Shown here: one piece after another, positions 8,956 to 18,300 of the stretch
Position numbering within the stretch: position 1 is the stretch's first letter
How the letters are laid out: each line of letters begins with the position of its first letter
Assembly (NCBI GenBank): GCA_025453525.1
Contig: JALOQD010000002.1
Location: 1 to 41,023 of the forward strand
Source: Myxococcota bacterium
Lineage (GTDB): Bacteria; Myxococcota_A; Polyangia; JAAYKL01
DNA length: 41,023 bases
Direction of reading: 5' to 3'
Notes under the pieces: model-generated
Told to the model about the DNA's origin: nothing
The model's input: the letters and a program-made list of their open reading frames with translations, nothing else
Databases searched by the model: none
Translations under genes and position numbers: made by a program

Positions 8956-10608
8956 GTGCATTCCCTTTTCCCTGAACCGAGCCTATGGCTGTCTGTGGCC
9001 ACGGTGGCACTCCTTGCCGGAGCTCTTCAGAGCCTCGCGGGTTTCGGCTTTTCGCTGTTGGCCGCTCCGATTCTCGCCTTCCTGCTGCCTCCTGCGAGTA
9101 TCGCGCCCCTGCTCATCGTTCTCACTTTGCCGCTGAACGCGTTGATCGCCTTGCGCGGGCGTCGGCAGGTGAATTTGAAAAGCTCTTGGCCGCTCTTCCT
9201 CACCGGTGCGGTTTTCACTGCCCCGGGAGCCATGCTGCTGGTGGTGGCGAGCGCGGCGACCCTCAAAGCCTTCATAGGCTTTTCGACGATAGGAGCCGCC
9301 GTGATGCTGTCTTTCGGCATTCGCCTGTCCACTCGTCGACCCCGGGCCTGGCTCGCCGCTGCGGGAGTTGTCAGCGGCCTTTTGAACGGCAGCGTTACGT
9401 ACAGCGGCCCTCCGGTCATTCTCCTGTTCTCGGCCTGGGGCCTACCCAAAGATGAGTTCCGCAGTCGCTTGACCGCGTATTTTCTGTGGCTCAACCTGGT
9501 GACGATCCCCACCTTCGCCATTGCCGGGCTCCTGCGAGAAGAGGTGTTGATGCTCTCATTACTCTGTGTCCCCGCGTTGCTCGTGGGCGTTTTCGTGGGC
9601 ATGCGTCTGGCCGATCGGATAGGTGAGCTTCATTTTCAGCGCTTCGTTCTCGTGGTCGCTGCCGGACTCGGGCTCGCCGCCGCGGCTTCGGGACTGAGCT
9701 CGTGTCGGTCTTCGACGGGCACCGGCCTGTCCCAAACAGCGGCTTTGAATGCGGAGCGTGAGGCTTCGGCTTTCGCCTCGGAAACGGCTTCTTTGGAGGA
9801 TGCGGCTGCATTGCCCTCCACTTTGGAGGCTGGATCAAAGGGCGAACAGAGGCCACTCGAGACTGTGGCGGCCCTGCGAAGATGCGAGGTGCCATGGTGG
9901 GCACAGGCCCGACCCTGCGAGACTCTGGAACGCAGGATCGCGCCCCCTCGGGGCTACGAGAGGAAGGCAGTGCTCGAGGGCTCTTTCGGAGCCTTCCTGC
10001 GAGGACTGCCCCTTTTGCCCAGCGGTGCCGAGGTTCATTTGTTCGACGGGACGCTCAAGGCAAACCAGGGGGCGCACGTTGAGGTCATAGACATCGATGT
10101 GGGCAAGCGCGACCTGCAGCAGTGCGCTGACGCTGTGATGCGCTTGTGGGCAGAGTACCTCTATGGGATAGGGCGCGCTTCGGAAGTGTGCTTTCGCTCT
10201 GCCGCAGGACAGCGCTTGAGCTTCGACGCAGGAAACAGGACGGCCTTTCGAAAGTATTTGGACAAGGTGTTTGGCAAGGCCAACACCGCCTCTCTCCTTG
10301 CGCAGCTTGCACTGGTGAAGAACCCCGAAGATGTCGAGTTAGGGGATGTGTTCATCGTTCCGGCTTCTGGCCGGGGGTACGGTCATGCCGTGGTCGTGGT
10401 GGACCTCTCCATTGGACCTTCGGGGGACAAGGTCTTTCTTTTGGCGCAGAGCTACATGCCTGCCCAACAGATGCATGTGCTGCGAAATCCGAGCGAGCCC
10501 GAGCTTTCGCCCTGGTACCGTGTGCCCACGCAGGCGTTGGTGACGCCGGAGTGGACCTTTCCGCCAGACAGCTTGCGGCGCTTTGTCGGGTCAGGGTGTT
10601 CGAGGTAG
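8956..10608 (+). CDS. TauE/SafE-type permease fused to C-terminal DUF4846 domain
   Basis: Single ORF (track 8857..10608). N-terminal half multi-TM TauE/SafE ('LLAGALQSLAGFGFSLLAAPIL'); C-terminal half DUF4846-like ('GSFGAFLRGLPLLPSG', 'VDIDVGKRDLQQCADAVMRLWAEYLY' region, 'HAVVVVDL', 'FLLAQSYMPAQQMHVLRNP', 'TPEWTFPPDSLRRF'). Likely GTG start at 8956; upstream ATG 8857 lies inside repeat copy A. Confidence 0.75.
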   Translation: MHSLFPEPSLWLSVATVALLAGALQSLAGFGFSLLAAPILAFLLPPASIAPLLIVLTLPLNALIALRGRRQVNLKSSWPLFLTGAVFTAPGAMLLVVASAATLKAFIGFSTIGAAVMLSFGIRLSTRRPRAWLAAAGVVSGLLNGSVTYSGPPVILLFSAWGLPKDEFRSRLTAYFLWLNLVTIPTFAIAGLLREEVLMLSLLCVPALLVGVFVGMRLADRIGELHFQRFVLVVAAGLGLAAAASGLSSCRSSTGTGLSQTAALNAEREASAFASETASLEDAAALPSTLEAGSKGEQRPLETVAALRRCEVPWWAQARPCETLERRIAPPRGYERKAVLEGSFGAFLRGLPLLPSGAEVHLFDGTLKANQGAHVEVIDIDVGKRDLQQCADAVMRLWAEYLYGIGRASEVCFRSAAGQRLSFDAGNRTAFRKYLDKVFGKANTASLLAQLALVKNPEDVELGDVFIVPASGRGYGHAVVVVDLSIGPSGDKVFLLAQSYMPAQQMHVLRNPSEPELSPWYRVPTQALVTPEWTFPPDSLRRFVGSGCSR

Positions 10609-10647
10609 AAAAAGCGGGTAAAACGCACAGGCGGAGTATGGAGGAAC

Positions 10648-10821
10648 TCACTCCTTGATGGCTTCAGCGGGGCAGGCATCGATGCAGGCGCCACACTCGG
10701 TGCAAGCGTCGTTGTCGATCACCGCCAGGCCGTCTACCATGGAGATGGCCTCGGCTGGGCACTCGTCCACACAGGCCTCACAGCTTGTGCACTCGTCTTT
10801 GTTGACTTTCGGAATTGCCAT
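10648..10821 (-). CDS. 4Fe-4S dicluster ferredoxin
   Basis: 57 aa [57 protein letters not shown]; two CxxCxxCxxxCP motifs. Confidence 0.92.
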   Translation of the reverse strand: MAIPKVNKDECTSCEACVDECPAEAISMVDGLAVIDNDACTECGACIDACPAEAIKE

Positions 10822-10958
10822 GAACCTTCCTCCGCTCGTTGCTGGGCCAACGCTCACGTTGAGCCGAAAAGGGGCCCCAAGGCCCGTTCTTCTGGCCGGA
10901 ACATACCACGCTCGGCCGTCAGCACAAGAGTCTTGTCCCAACGTCTTTTAAGGGTCTT

Positions 10959-12323
10959 TCAGTTTTGCGTTTGGAGGGTCATTACGACATCCACTGGTTT
11001 CCCGTCGTCGTATTCGGGAAGCCAGAGGGCGCGGGGCCGCTGCGCTAGGTGGGCCAGTATCCCCGGAGGGGCAGACACCGAGGACTTCGCGGAAACCGAG
11101 GAAATGACGGCGCGAAGCTCCGCTCCATTGCGGGGCTCGGACAGGCGCAGAGCTTGCCATTTGGGGCTGCGCACAGAGAGGGGAGAACCGCCGTGAAACA
11201 GGTGCGCCGCGACAGCGAGGCATGCAATGAGAAGCATGACCGCTTTTCTATGCTGGGATGCACGTCGCGTTCTTCGCTCGTCGAGCCATTTGAGAAAGGA
11301 TCGAACGCCGATGAGCGAGGATCCGATGACGATGGGTGCGATGGCCGTAGCGTAGTGAGCCTCGACGGTTCGTACCCTTGGAAAATCGGAGAGCAGGTTG
11401 AGGCAGATGACGGGCAGCGCGGCCACAGCGAAACGGGGTGCCAGCAGGCCGAGCATTCCCAAGGGGAAAAACAGAGCCGGCACGTACAAGGCGCGATCCC
11501 ACGTCATGAGGCGCTTCAAGAGCTCGAACGGATGCCTCAGCGCCGCATTCACGAGATCCCTTGCCGAGTGGATCTCCTGTCCGCCCAGGGGCGTGAAATG
11601 CAGGTTGAACGAGCCGCTGCTCGGAACGAACAAGGGTTGCACGACAAAAACGTAGAGGCTGAAATAGGCGATGAGGCCCCCGGCGAACCCTAGGGCTGCC
11701 ATCCTCCCCGCTCCCCGTAGCGCAAACGCCTGCGCCAATGCCAGGCACGCGAGCTGCAAGGCGATATCTTCTCGACAAAACAGCGCCAGCGCTCCGAGGG
11801 CGAGAGCGCGCCGCGGCTTACCCTCATCCAAGGCATCGATGGTTCCGAGCAGTAGGGGAAGGGCGAGCGTCACTGGATGGAAGTCGTGGAGCGTGGCGAC
11901 AGTGACCGTGGGGTAGAGTAGGGCCACGGCCGCTCCTGCGAGTCCGTACCATTCGCTGCCGAAGCTGCGCGTCGCGATGCGAAAGGCCGGCACAGCCATG
12001 AGCGCGACCGCGATGGCCTGAAGAATGAGCAGGAGTGGGACGAGCGGTACGCCCATGCTCGTCATCGCTGAGAGGGGAATGAGAATGGGCTCGAGGTGCA
12101 ATCCAAGGACGTTTTGCGCTCCCACGAGAGGCAGGTCGAAGCGGCCGTGGCTTAGGCCCCATACAAGACGAACATAGTAGGACATGTCGAGCCCGCATCG
12201 AAAGGTCTCGAATCGCTGCAAGGACATCGCGCCGTAGGCCGCAGAGTAGGCGAGCGCCAAGGAAAAGAGACCGATTCTCGTCCCGCTGGGGAGGGGCCGG
12301 GCGAGCTGGGCCAGAGGCGTCAT
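10959..12323 (-). CDS. DUF2079 domain-containing integral membrane protein
   Basis: Polytopic; 'RFETFRCGLDMSYYVRLVWGLSHG', 'NVLGLHLEPI', 'FHPVTLALPLLL', 'FCREDIALQL' typical of DUF2079. Confidence 0.85.
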   Translation of the reverse strand: MTPLAQLARPLPSGTRIGLFSLALAYSAAYGAMSLQRFETFRCGLDMSYYVRLVWGLSHGRFDLPLVGAQNVLGLHLEPILIPLSAMTSMGVPLVPLLLILQAIAVALMAVPAFRIATRSFGSEWYGLAGAAVALLYPTVTVATLHDFHPVTLALPLLLGTIDALDEGKPRRALALGALALFCREDIALQLACLALAQAFALRGAGRMAALGFAGGLIAYFSLYVFVVQPLFVPSSGSFNLHFTPLGGQEIHSARDLVNAALRHPFELLKRLMTWDRALYVPALFFPLGMLGLLAPRFAVAALPVICLNLLSDFPRVRTVEAHYATAIAPIVIGSSLIGVRSFLKWLDERRTRRASQHRKAVMLLIACLAVAAHLFHGGSPLSVRSPKWQALRLSEPRNGAELRAVISSVSAKSSVSAPPGILAHLAQRPRALWLPEYDDGKPVDVVMTLQTQN

Positions 12324-12487
12324 GGCGATGCACTCTATCACAGCTTTGTTCGGGGGCTATGGGCCGCTGGGAAACTCCAAAGAGCGAGGGCTTCGGTGTG
12401 GCAGTCCGAGGAGGATTTTTTGGGGCGAAAAAAAAAGCGAAATGGCGCTTTGCCAAACGCCCCCGGTTTCGGGTATGTTCAAACGCT

Positions 12488-12961
12488 ATGCCAGACACTA
12501 ATATTCATCGACTGTCGTCCTGCGGGCGTTTCTTCGAGGAATGGGAAGAGGGTCAACGCTTCTCCACTTCGAGTCGGCGTATCGAGGTTCAGGACGTGGC
12601 GGCGTTCGTGAAGTTGTGCGGTGACGACAATCCGTTGCACGCGGACGAACAACCCGTGGTGCCCGGGCTGCTGACGGCTGCCATGGCGACCGGGCTCGTG
12701 GCCGACCTCGGGTTGTTCTCTGGCACGACCGTAGCGCTTTTACGCCAATCCTGCGACTTCCTGCGACCGCTGCGGGCGCCTTGTGAGGTGCGGGTAGAGC
12801 TCGAGGTTCTGCAGGTTCGGCCCTGGAGAGACGCGGCAGCCGGGGTCGTGGAGACGAGGCGGGACATCATCGATGACGCTGGGATCGTCGTCGCGCGCTC
12901 GGTCCATCGCACCCTAGTGCGCAGCCGCGGGGTAAAGGTCGAGAAGGAGCCTCTGTCATGA
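12488..12961 (+). CDS. MaoC-like (hotdog) dehydratase
   Basis: 'FFEEWEEGQRFSTSSRRI...DVAAFVKLCGDDNPLHADE...VVPGLLTAAMATGLV' MaoC motif; ATGA overlap with the next gene. Confidence 0.8.
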   Translation: MPDTNIHRLSSCGRFFEEWEEGQRFSTSSRRIEVQDVAAFVKLCGDDNPLHADEQPVVPGLLTAAMATGLVADLGLFSGTTVALLRQSCDFLRPLRAPCEVRVELEVLQVRPWRDAAAGVVETRRDIIDDAGIVVARSVHRTLVRSRGVKVEKEPLS

Positions 12962-13698
12962 AGCGACTCGACGGCAAGGTCGCCATTATCACCGGTGCGG
13001 CAGCGGGCATTGGAGAGGCCACGGCGCGTCTGTTCGCCGCGCAGGGCGCTAGGCTCTGTTTGTGTGATGTGACGTTGGACAAGCTCGAGGAGCTCGTCGC
13101 TTCTATCAAGTCCGAGGGCGGCCAGGCCATCGCCGTCAAGTGCAACGTCTCCGACGAAGAAGATGTCAAAAAGATGGTCCAGGCGACCCGCGACGCCTTC
13201 GGCGCGATTCACATCCTCATCAACAATGCCGGCATCACCAGGGACGCGCTCACGCCGCGCATGACCACCGACCAGTGGGATCTCGTCATGGACGTGAACC
13301 TCAAGGGCTCGTGGCTGTGCGCCAAGCATGCACTCGCCAAGATGGAGAAGGGTGGCCGCATCGTGAATACCGCCTCCATCGCGACCCTGGGAAACATGGG
13401 CCAGTCCAACTATTGCGCATCCAAGATGGGCGTCATCGGACTCACCCGCACGCTCGCCCTGGAGTACGCGCGCCGCAAAATCACTGTCAATGCCGTGGCC
13501 CCGGGCGCTATCGACACGCCCATGCTGGCCGCTGTGCCGGAGAAGGTGCGCGAACAGATGATCGAGCGCATCCCCATGGGACAAGCTATTCCGCCCATGG
13601 AGATCGCCAAGGCCCACCTGTTCCTCGCGTCCGACGACGCGGGGTTCATCACGGGTCAGTGTTTGTTCGTGGACGGCGGGATGAGCGTGGGGATCTGA
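12958..13698 (+). CDS. fabG: 3-oxoacyl-ACP reductase-type SDR
   Basis: TGxxxGIG ('ITGAAAGIG'), NNAG, YxxxK ('YCASK'), 'GFITGQCLFVDGGMSVG'. Confidence 0.92.
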   Translation: MKRLDGKVAIITGAAAGIGEATARLFAAQGARLCLCDVTLDKLEELVASIKSEGGQAIAVKCNVSDEEDVKKMVQATRDAFGAIHILINNAGITRDALTPRMTTDQWDLVMDVNLKGSWLCAKHALAKMEKGGRIVNTASIATLGNMGQSNYCASKMGVIGLTRTLALEYARRKITVNAVAPGAIDTPMLAAVPEKVREQMIERIPMGQAIPPMEIAKAHLFLASDDAGFITGQCLFVDGGMSVGI

Positions 13699-13793
13699 GG
13701 AGACTCAGACCGAGGCGCTCATGGACAGGGCCATCAGCGGCGGTCCTTTTGGAAACGATGGGTCGATGTGTCGGCGCACTGCGCATCGGATTG

Positions 13794-13826
13794 TTAGAAC
13801 GAGATATCAGTTTGTTCTCGTTCTAA
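13794..13826. promoter_or_regulatory. Perfect 11-bp inverted repeat (operator or factor-independent terminator candidate)
   Basis: TTAGAACGAGA - TATCAGTTTGT - TCTCGTTCTAA between fabG and PP2C gene; no adjacent T-tract. Confidence 0.5.
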
Positions 13827-13902
13827 ACTTGTCGTAGCTTAACTGAGCTTGAAAGGTAAGCTTTAGGCCGAGCGCTCGACTCGGCTGGATGAGAGCGACA
13901 AC

Positions 13903-15216
13903 ATGGTCGAAGATTTTCCTATGGGCGAGAACCTCCGTTTTTGGGCTGCCACGGACGTGGGCAAGGTGAGAGCTCACAACGAGGACAACTTCCTCGTGGA
14001 CAAGAAGCTCAATCTGTTCATCGTGGCCGACGGCATGGGCGGGCACGCGGCCGGAGAGGTGGCCTCTGCCATCGCGGTCAACACCATGCGAGACGTGCTG
14101 CAGCAGAACAAAGACCTCATCCAGGCATTTCGCGAGGGTTCTCAGATCGCTTCATCCCAGGACGTGACCAACCTGCTCGAGCACGCGGTTCAGAAGGGCT
14201 GCGCCGAGATCCACACCATCTCCCAGGCCGACGCGGAAAAACGAGGCATGGGCACGACCCTGTCTGGCCTGCTCATTATCAATAGTCGGGGTTTCATCGC
14301 TCATGTGGGCGACAGCCGCATCTACCTCTTGCGCGGCGGTCGCGTGGTGCAACTCACCGAGGACCACTCCCTCATCAACGAGCTCATCAAGCGCGGCAAG
14401 CTCTCTCGCGAGGAGGCCACGGACTCTCCCTACAAGAACGCGGTGACCAGGGCAGTGGGAGTGTATGAGAGCGTTGAGGTCGACACCATCGATTTCGATG
14501 TGCTGCCCGGAGATCGGTTCATCCTCGCGTCCGACGGGCTGACCGGCTACCTCAAGAACGAGGAGATCGCGCCCATCTTCGACAGCGCGGCGGAGATCTC
14601 GAGCGTTCCAGATGCCTTCATCGATTTGGCCAATCGCCGAGGAGGCAAGGACAACATCACCACCATCGCCGTACAGGTCATCGACCCAGACGGCTTGGGC
14701 ATCGAGTTGTCCAACGACGTCAATCGCCGCATCTCGGTGCTCGGCGCCATGCCGCTGTTCAAGCTCCTCTCGTTCAAGGAGCTGGTGCGGGTGGACAATA
14801 TCGCCACGACGGTGGATTTGCGCACGGATGAGAGCGTCATCAATGAAGGCGACGAAGGCGATGCCCTGTACGTCATCCTCATGGGCCAAGTGAAGGTTCA
14901 CAAGGGAGAGGCGGAGATCGTTCGCCTCAAGAACGGCGACCATTTCGGAGAGATGGCGCTCATCGATCGAGCCCCTCGTTCGGCGAGCGTCACTGCCGTG
15001 GAGTCGACTCGGCTGCTCAGTGTCTCTCGCGCCGATTTTTTTCAGATCATTCGCGAATCCCAGCCGCTAGCGGTCAAGCTGCTATGGAGCTTCCTCCAGG
15101 TGTTGTCCAGTCGTTTGCGGACGACCAACGAGGAGCTGTCCGGAGCGCTCGAAGGCAGCACCATCTTGGATCTCACCGAGGAGCTGTTCGAGCTCGAGGG
15201 CGAGACAGAGGGGTAG
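13903..15216 (+). CDS. PP2C-family Ser/Thr phosphatase fused to cyclic-nucleotide-binding domain
   Basis: PP2C motifs 'ATDVGKVRAHNEDNFLVD', 'IVADGMGGHAAGE', 'IAHVGDSRIYLLR', 'LASDGLTGYL', 'GGKDNITTIAV'; C-terminal cNMP domain 'INEGDEGDALYVILMGQVKVHK...NGDHFGEMALIDRAPRSASVTA'. Confidence 0.92.
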   Translation: MVEDFPMGENLRFWAATDVGKVRAHNEDNFLVDKKLNLFIVADGMGGHAAGEVASAIAVNTMRDVLQQNKDLIQAFREGSQIASSQDVTNLLEHAVQKGCAEIHTISQADAEKRGMGTTLSGLLIINSRGFIAHVGDSRIYLLRGGRVVQLTEDHSLINELIKRGKLSREEATDSPYKNAVTRAVGVYESVEVDTIDFDVLPGDRFILASDGLTGYLKNEEIAPIFDSAAEISSVPDAFIDLANRRGGKDNITTIAVQVIDPDGLGIELSNDVNRRISVLGAMPLFKLLSFKELVRVDNIATTVDLRTDESVINEGDEGDALYVILMGQVKVHKGEAEIVRLKNGDHFGEMALIDRAPRSASVTAVESTRLLSVSRADFFQIIRESQPLAVKLLWSFLQVLSSRLRTTNEELSGALEGSTILDLTEELFELEGETEG

Positions 15217-15245
15217 CACGCCTCCTAGGGTTTTTGCGTGAGCCC

Positions 15246-17036
15246 CTAATCGGTCCAGACCGGTTGCCGTCGAGCTTTGGCCAAAGGGGTCCAGTCCCAG
15301 GCAGGGCCCTGATCGATGCAAAGCGCGGCCTTCGGTGGACAGAAAGCGCGGACGTGGAAGTGATCGTCATGGGGAGTGGAGTCCGAAGGTCTTCGTAGGA
15401 CCTGAGCCATTCTCTGCAAAAGCTCATTGTCCATGCCGCGGCGCAGGGCAGCAGCGAGCAGTCGTTGCTTGGTTGCGTGGCTGGCGAAGATCCAGCGGAT
15501 TTCGACGTGGGTGCCTTTGAGTAAGGACTCTATGAGCGCCAGGTTTCTCTCATCATCGAAAAGCGTGGGACCACCGCGTACGAGGGCCACGCCGAATCGG
15601 TCGAAGCGATGATCCGTGCCTGGAGCGACCGGCTCTCCGCTGAGCTTTCGCCGGAAGAACCCGAGGTCCGCGTCCAGCCCGTTCTGATGGGAGCGGTGGC
15701 CAGAGAGGCTGGTTCCCGCAGCTGCGCTGAGGTCGCCGATGACGAGCCTCGAGCCTGGAAAGCGCTCGTCCACCTTTTGTGCTGCGCTCAGTAGCGCTCG
15801 TGCGAGGGAGTCGCTCGCGTGCCGGCGTCCTCGTTGTGGTCGATAAAAGAGATGGTGCTCGCCTTTGGGCGGCAGCTCGATTCCGCCGCGCAGACCTCCG
15901 CTCGTCACCGTTCCGATCGGGCCGGTGGCGAGGGGATCGATGGATGACCATGGCAGGCAACCTGCGGCGGCGAAGGTTGCGACGAGCAGCAAAGGCCAAA
16001 GAAACTTTTGAAGATGTGCTCGAGCTTGCGCACCGGCGGTGTCCTCTGACTGTGCCGTTTTGAAATGGGAAGAGGGCGTGGCAGCGACGGTTGGCTTTTG
16101 GGGCGATGGTCTTCCCATCATGTCCATGATCGTTTCGACTAAACCATGAGCGCTAGGGTGGCGGCGCGCCGGGTTTTTTTCGAGAAGGCGGAGGACGAGA
16201 GCGTCGGTCGCGGGAGAAATGGTCAAGGGCCCGAGCTCGACAGAGGGCGCCCTTGGGGTTGAGTCGAGATGCGCGTGCATCACTTGGGTCGCGCTGCCTT
16301 CGAACGGCGGTTTCCCAGTGAGCATTTCATAGAGGACGACACCGAGGGAATACAGGTCCGAGACGGGTGTGGCGTGGTCTCCGATGCACTGCTCGGGCGA
16401 CAGGTACTCCGGCGTTCCAAAGAGCTGACCTGTAGGGGTCAATGGGTGGTCGTCCAAAGTCGCGGCGAGGCCGAAGTCCAGGAGCTTCACATGGTTGGTC
16501 TCACGCGGATCCCCGGTGAACATGACATTGTCGCTCTTGACATCCCGGTGGATGACGCCGAGGTCGTGAGCTCTCGCCAAGGCAGAGGCGATCTGAAGTC
16601 CGATGTGCAGCGCCCTGTTCTCTGGCAAGGGATTGTTCTCTACAACCTTAGAGAGGTTCGGCCCAGAGAGGAGCTCCATCACGATGAACACGAACCCGTC
16701 TTCGGTTTCGCCCAGCTCGCTCACTTGCACGATATTTTCGTGATCGAGCCTCGCCGCGACCGTGGCCTCGCGCAGGAATTGGGCTCGAGCCAGGGCATCA
16801 GCGCCGCGGGACGGCGGAAGCACCTTCATCGCCCGCGCTTCGTTGGTTGGCTCGTGGACGACCCTGTACACCAAGCACATGCCGCCCTTGCCGATGCGAT
16901 CGATGATTCGATATCGGCTGTCGATGAGACGTCCTAGGAAACGCTCCCCTCTAGAGGTCAGCTCCATCCCATCTGTGGGACAGATCCTCGTGCCGTAGGC
17001 AAACTGGGAACGACACAGTGGGCAGAGCATCGCCAT
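15246..17036 (-). CDS. Zn-ribbon Ser/Thr protein kinase fused to penicillin-insensitive murein endopeptidase (MepA/M74-like) domain
   Basis: ORF 15246..17240, start set at MAMLCPLCRSQF. N-terminal CPxC...CPTDG ribbon, kinase 'GKGGMCLVYRV', 'HRDVKSDNVMF', 'DFGLAA', 'GTPEYLSPEQ'; TM 'LWPLLLVATFAAAG'; C-terminal 'GTSLSGHRSHQNGLDADLGFF' and 'HDDHFHVRAFC' of M74 metallopeptidases. Confidence 0.88.
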   Translation of the reverse strand: MAMLCPLCRSQFAYGTRICPTDGMELTSRGERFLGRLIDSRYRIIDRIGKGGMCLVYRVVHEPTNEARAMKVLPPSRGADALARAQFLREATVAARLDHENIVQVSELGETEDGFVFIVMELLSGPNLSKVVENNPLPENRALHIGLQIASALARAHDLGVIHRDVKSDNVMFTGDPRETNHVKLLDFGLAATLDDHPLTPTGQLFGTPEYLSPEQCIGDHATPVSDLYSLGVVLYEMLTGKPPFEGSATQVMHAHLDSTPRAPSVELGPLTISPATDALVLRLLEKNPARRHPSAHGLVETIMDMMGRPSPQKPTVAATPSSHFKTAQSEDTAGAQARAHLQKFLWPLLLVATFAAAGCLPWSSIDPLATGPIGTVTSGGLRGGIELPPKGEHHLFYRPQRGRRHASDSLARALLSAAQKVDERFPGSRLVIGDLSAAAGTSLSGHRSHQNGLDADLGFFRRKLSGEPVAPGTDHRFDRFGVALVRGGPTLFDDERNLALIESLLKGTHVEIRWIFASHATKQRLLAAALRRGMDNELLQRMAQVLRRPSDSTPHDDHFHVRAFCPPKAALCIDQGPAWDWTPLAKARRQPVWTD

Positions 17037-17049
17037 GACGGCGATTTTA

Positions 17050-18135
17050 TCACGAAGTCGGGGTCGCGTCGGCCGGCCGGCCGCGTTTTGTCTTTCCGAG
17101 GCCGAGGAGTTGACCGCACGCAGCGCCGATGTCTGCGCCGCGTCTCTTCCTGAGAATGGCCGTGAGGCCCTTGTCGATGAGGACTTTCTGGAAGGCCAAA
17201 ACGCGCTCGTCGGTGGGTGGGAGAAGCTCGGTCTTGTCATGAGGATTCAGAGGCAGGAGGTTGATCTTCACCCTAATCCGACTGAGCAATCGCACGAGCT
17301 CCCGGGCGTGACGATCCGTGTCGTTTACGCCGCCGATGAGGACGTACTCGATGGTGAATCTCCTGCGCTGAGGTAACGGATAGCGCTCCAGCGCCTCGAC
17401 GATTTCCCGTGGTGTCTCCTTGACGCCAGGCACGAGCAGCGCTCGGGTTTCTGGGGAGGCCCCATGGAGCGATACCGCCAGGGCGATGTCCCCACCGAGG
17501 AGCTCGCCGAGCCTGTCGATGCCTTTGACGATGCCCACGGTGGAGACGGTGATGCGCCGGGTCGAAAGGTCGAGGCCATCCGCGTGGGCGAGTATTCTGG
17601 CGACTCTGGCCACGGCCTCTACGTTGTGCAGCGGTTCTCCAATGCCCATGAAGACGATGTTCCGAAGGATTTGACCGGACGCATGGAAGGGCCGCGCCAG
17701 GTGGACCTGAGCGAGGATTTCGGCCGCGGTCAGATTGCGCAGAAGTCCAGCGTGGCCAGAGCGACAGAAGCGGCAACGGGCTGCGCACCCGACTTGTGTG
17801 GAGATGCACTGGGTGAGCTTGTTTCCCTCGGGAATGAGGACCGTCTCGACGGAGCGGCCATCGGCGAGCTTGATCTCGAGCTTGCGGGTGCCGTCCGAGG
17901 ATTCGAGACTCTCCCCGACCTGTGCGGGAAAAGAGGTTCCTAGGCTCCCGATGGCCTCCCTCAAGGGATGGGGCAGGTTCGACATGGCCGAGGGATCGCA
18001 GCACCCCTTTTTGTGGATCCAGGTAAAAATCTGTCGGGCTCGATAGGAAGGCTGCCCCATGGTCGAAAGGAGCTCGACCAGTTCTTCGGGGAGAAGGGCG
18101 CAAGCAGGCTCGGAAGTCGCGTTCACAAGCGGCAT
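17050..18135 (-). CDS. rlmN: 23S rRNA (adenine(2503)-C(2))-methyltransferase
   Basis: 'QPSYRARQIFTWIHKKG', radical SAM 'CISTQVGCAARCRFCRSG', 'NIVFMGIGEPLHN', 'RRRFTIEYVLIGGVNDTDRHARELVRLL', 'KINLLPLNPH'; start at MPLVNATSEP (18135). Confidence 0.93.
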   Translation of the reverse strand: MPLVNATSEPACALLPEELVELLSTMGQPSYRARQIFTWIHKKGCCDPSAMSNLPHPLREAIGSLGTSFPAQVGESLESSDGTRKLEIKLADGRSVETVLIPEGNKLTQCISTQVGCAARCRFCRSGHAGLLRNLTAAEILAQVHLARPFHASGQILRNIVFMGIGEPLHNVEAVARVARILAHADGLDLSTRRITVSTVGIVKGIDRLGELLGGDIALAVSLHGASPETRALLVPGVKETPREIVEALERYPLPQRRRFTIEYVLIGGVNDTDRHARELVRLLSRIRVKINLLPLNPHDKTELLPPTDERVLAFQKVLIDKGLTAILRKRRGADIGAACGQLLGLGKTKRGRPADATPTS

Positions 18136-18300
18136 CGTATCCTCGGTGGGCTGCATGTCAATGGCTTCGAGCTCGAGCGGCTTCTGGCGAAATCCATTGA
18201 CAATTCGGCCCGTTTTGCGCATTTGTTTATGACGCGAACCAAACGGTCGACCCAGCGAATGAGTTGGGGCGGCGAGGAATTGAAAAAAAGGCCCACGATA

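Noticed and set aside
15217-15250. TAGGG...CCCTA pairing between convergent PP2C and kinase-MepA genes as bidirectional terminator
   Set aside because: Only 5 bp with a long loop; too weak to call.
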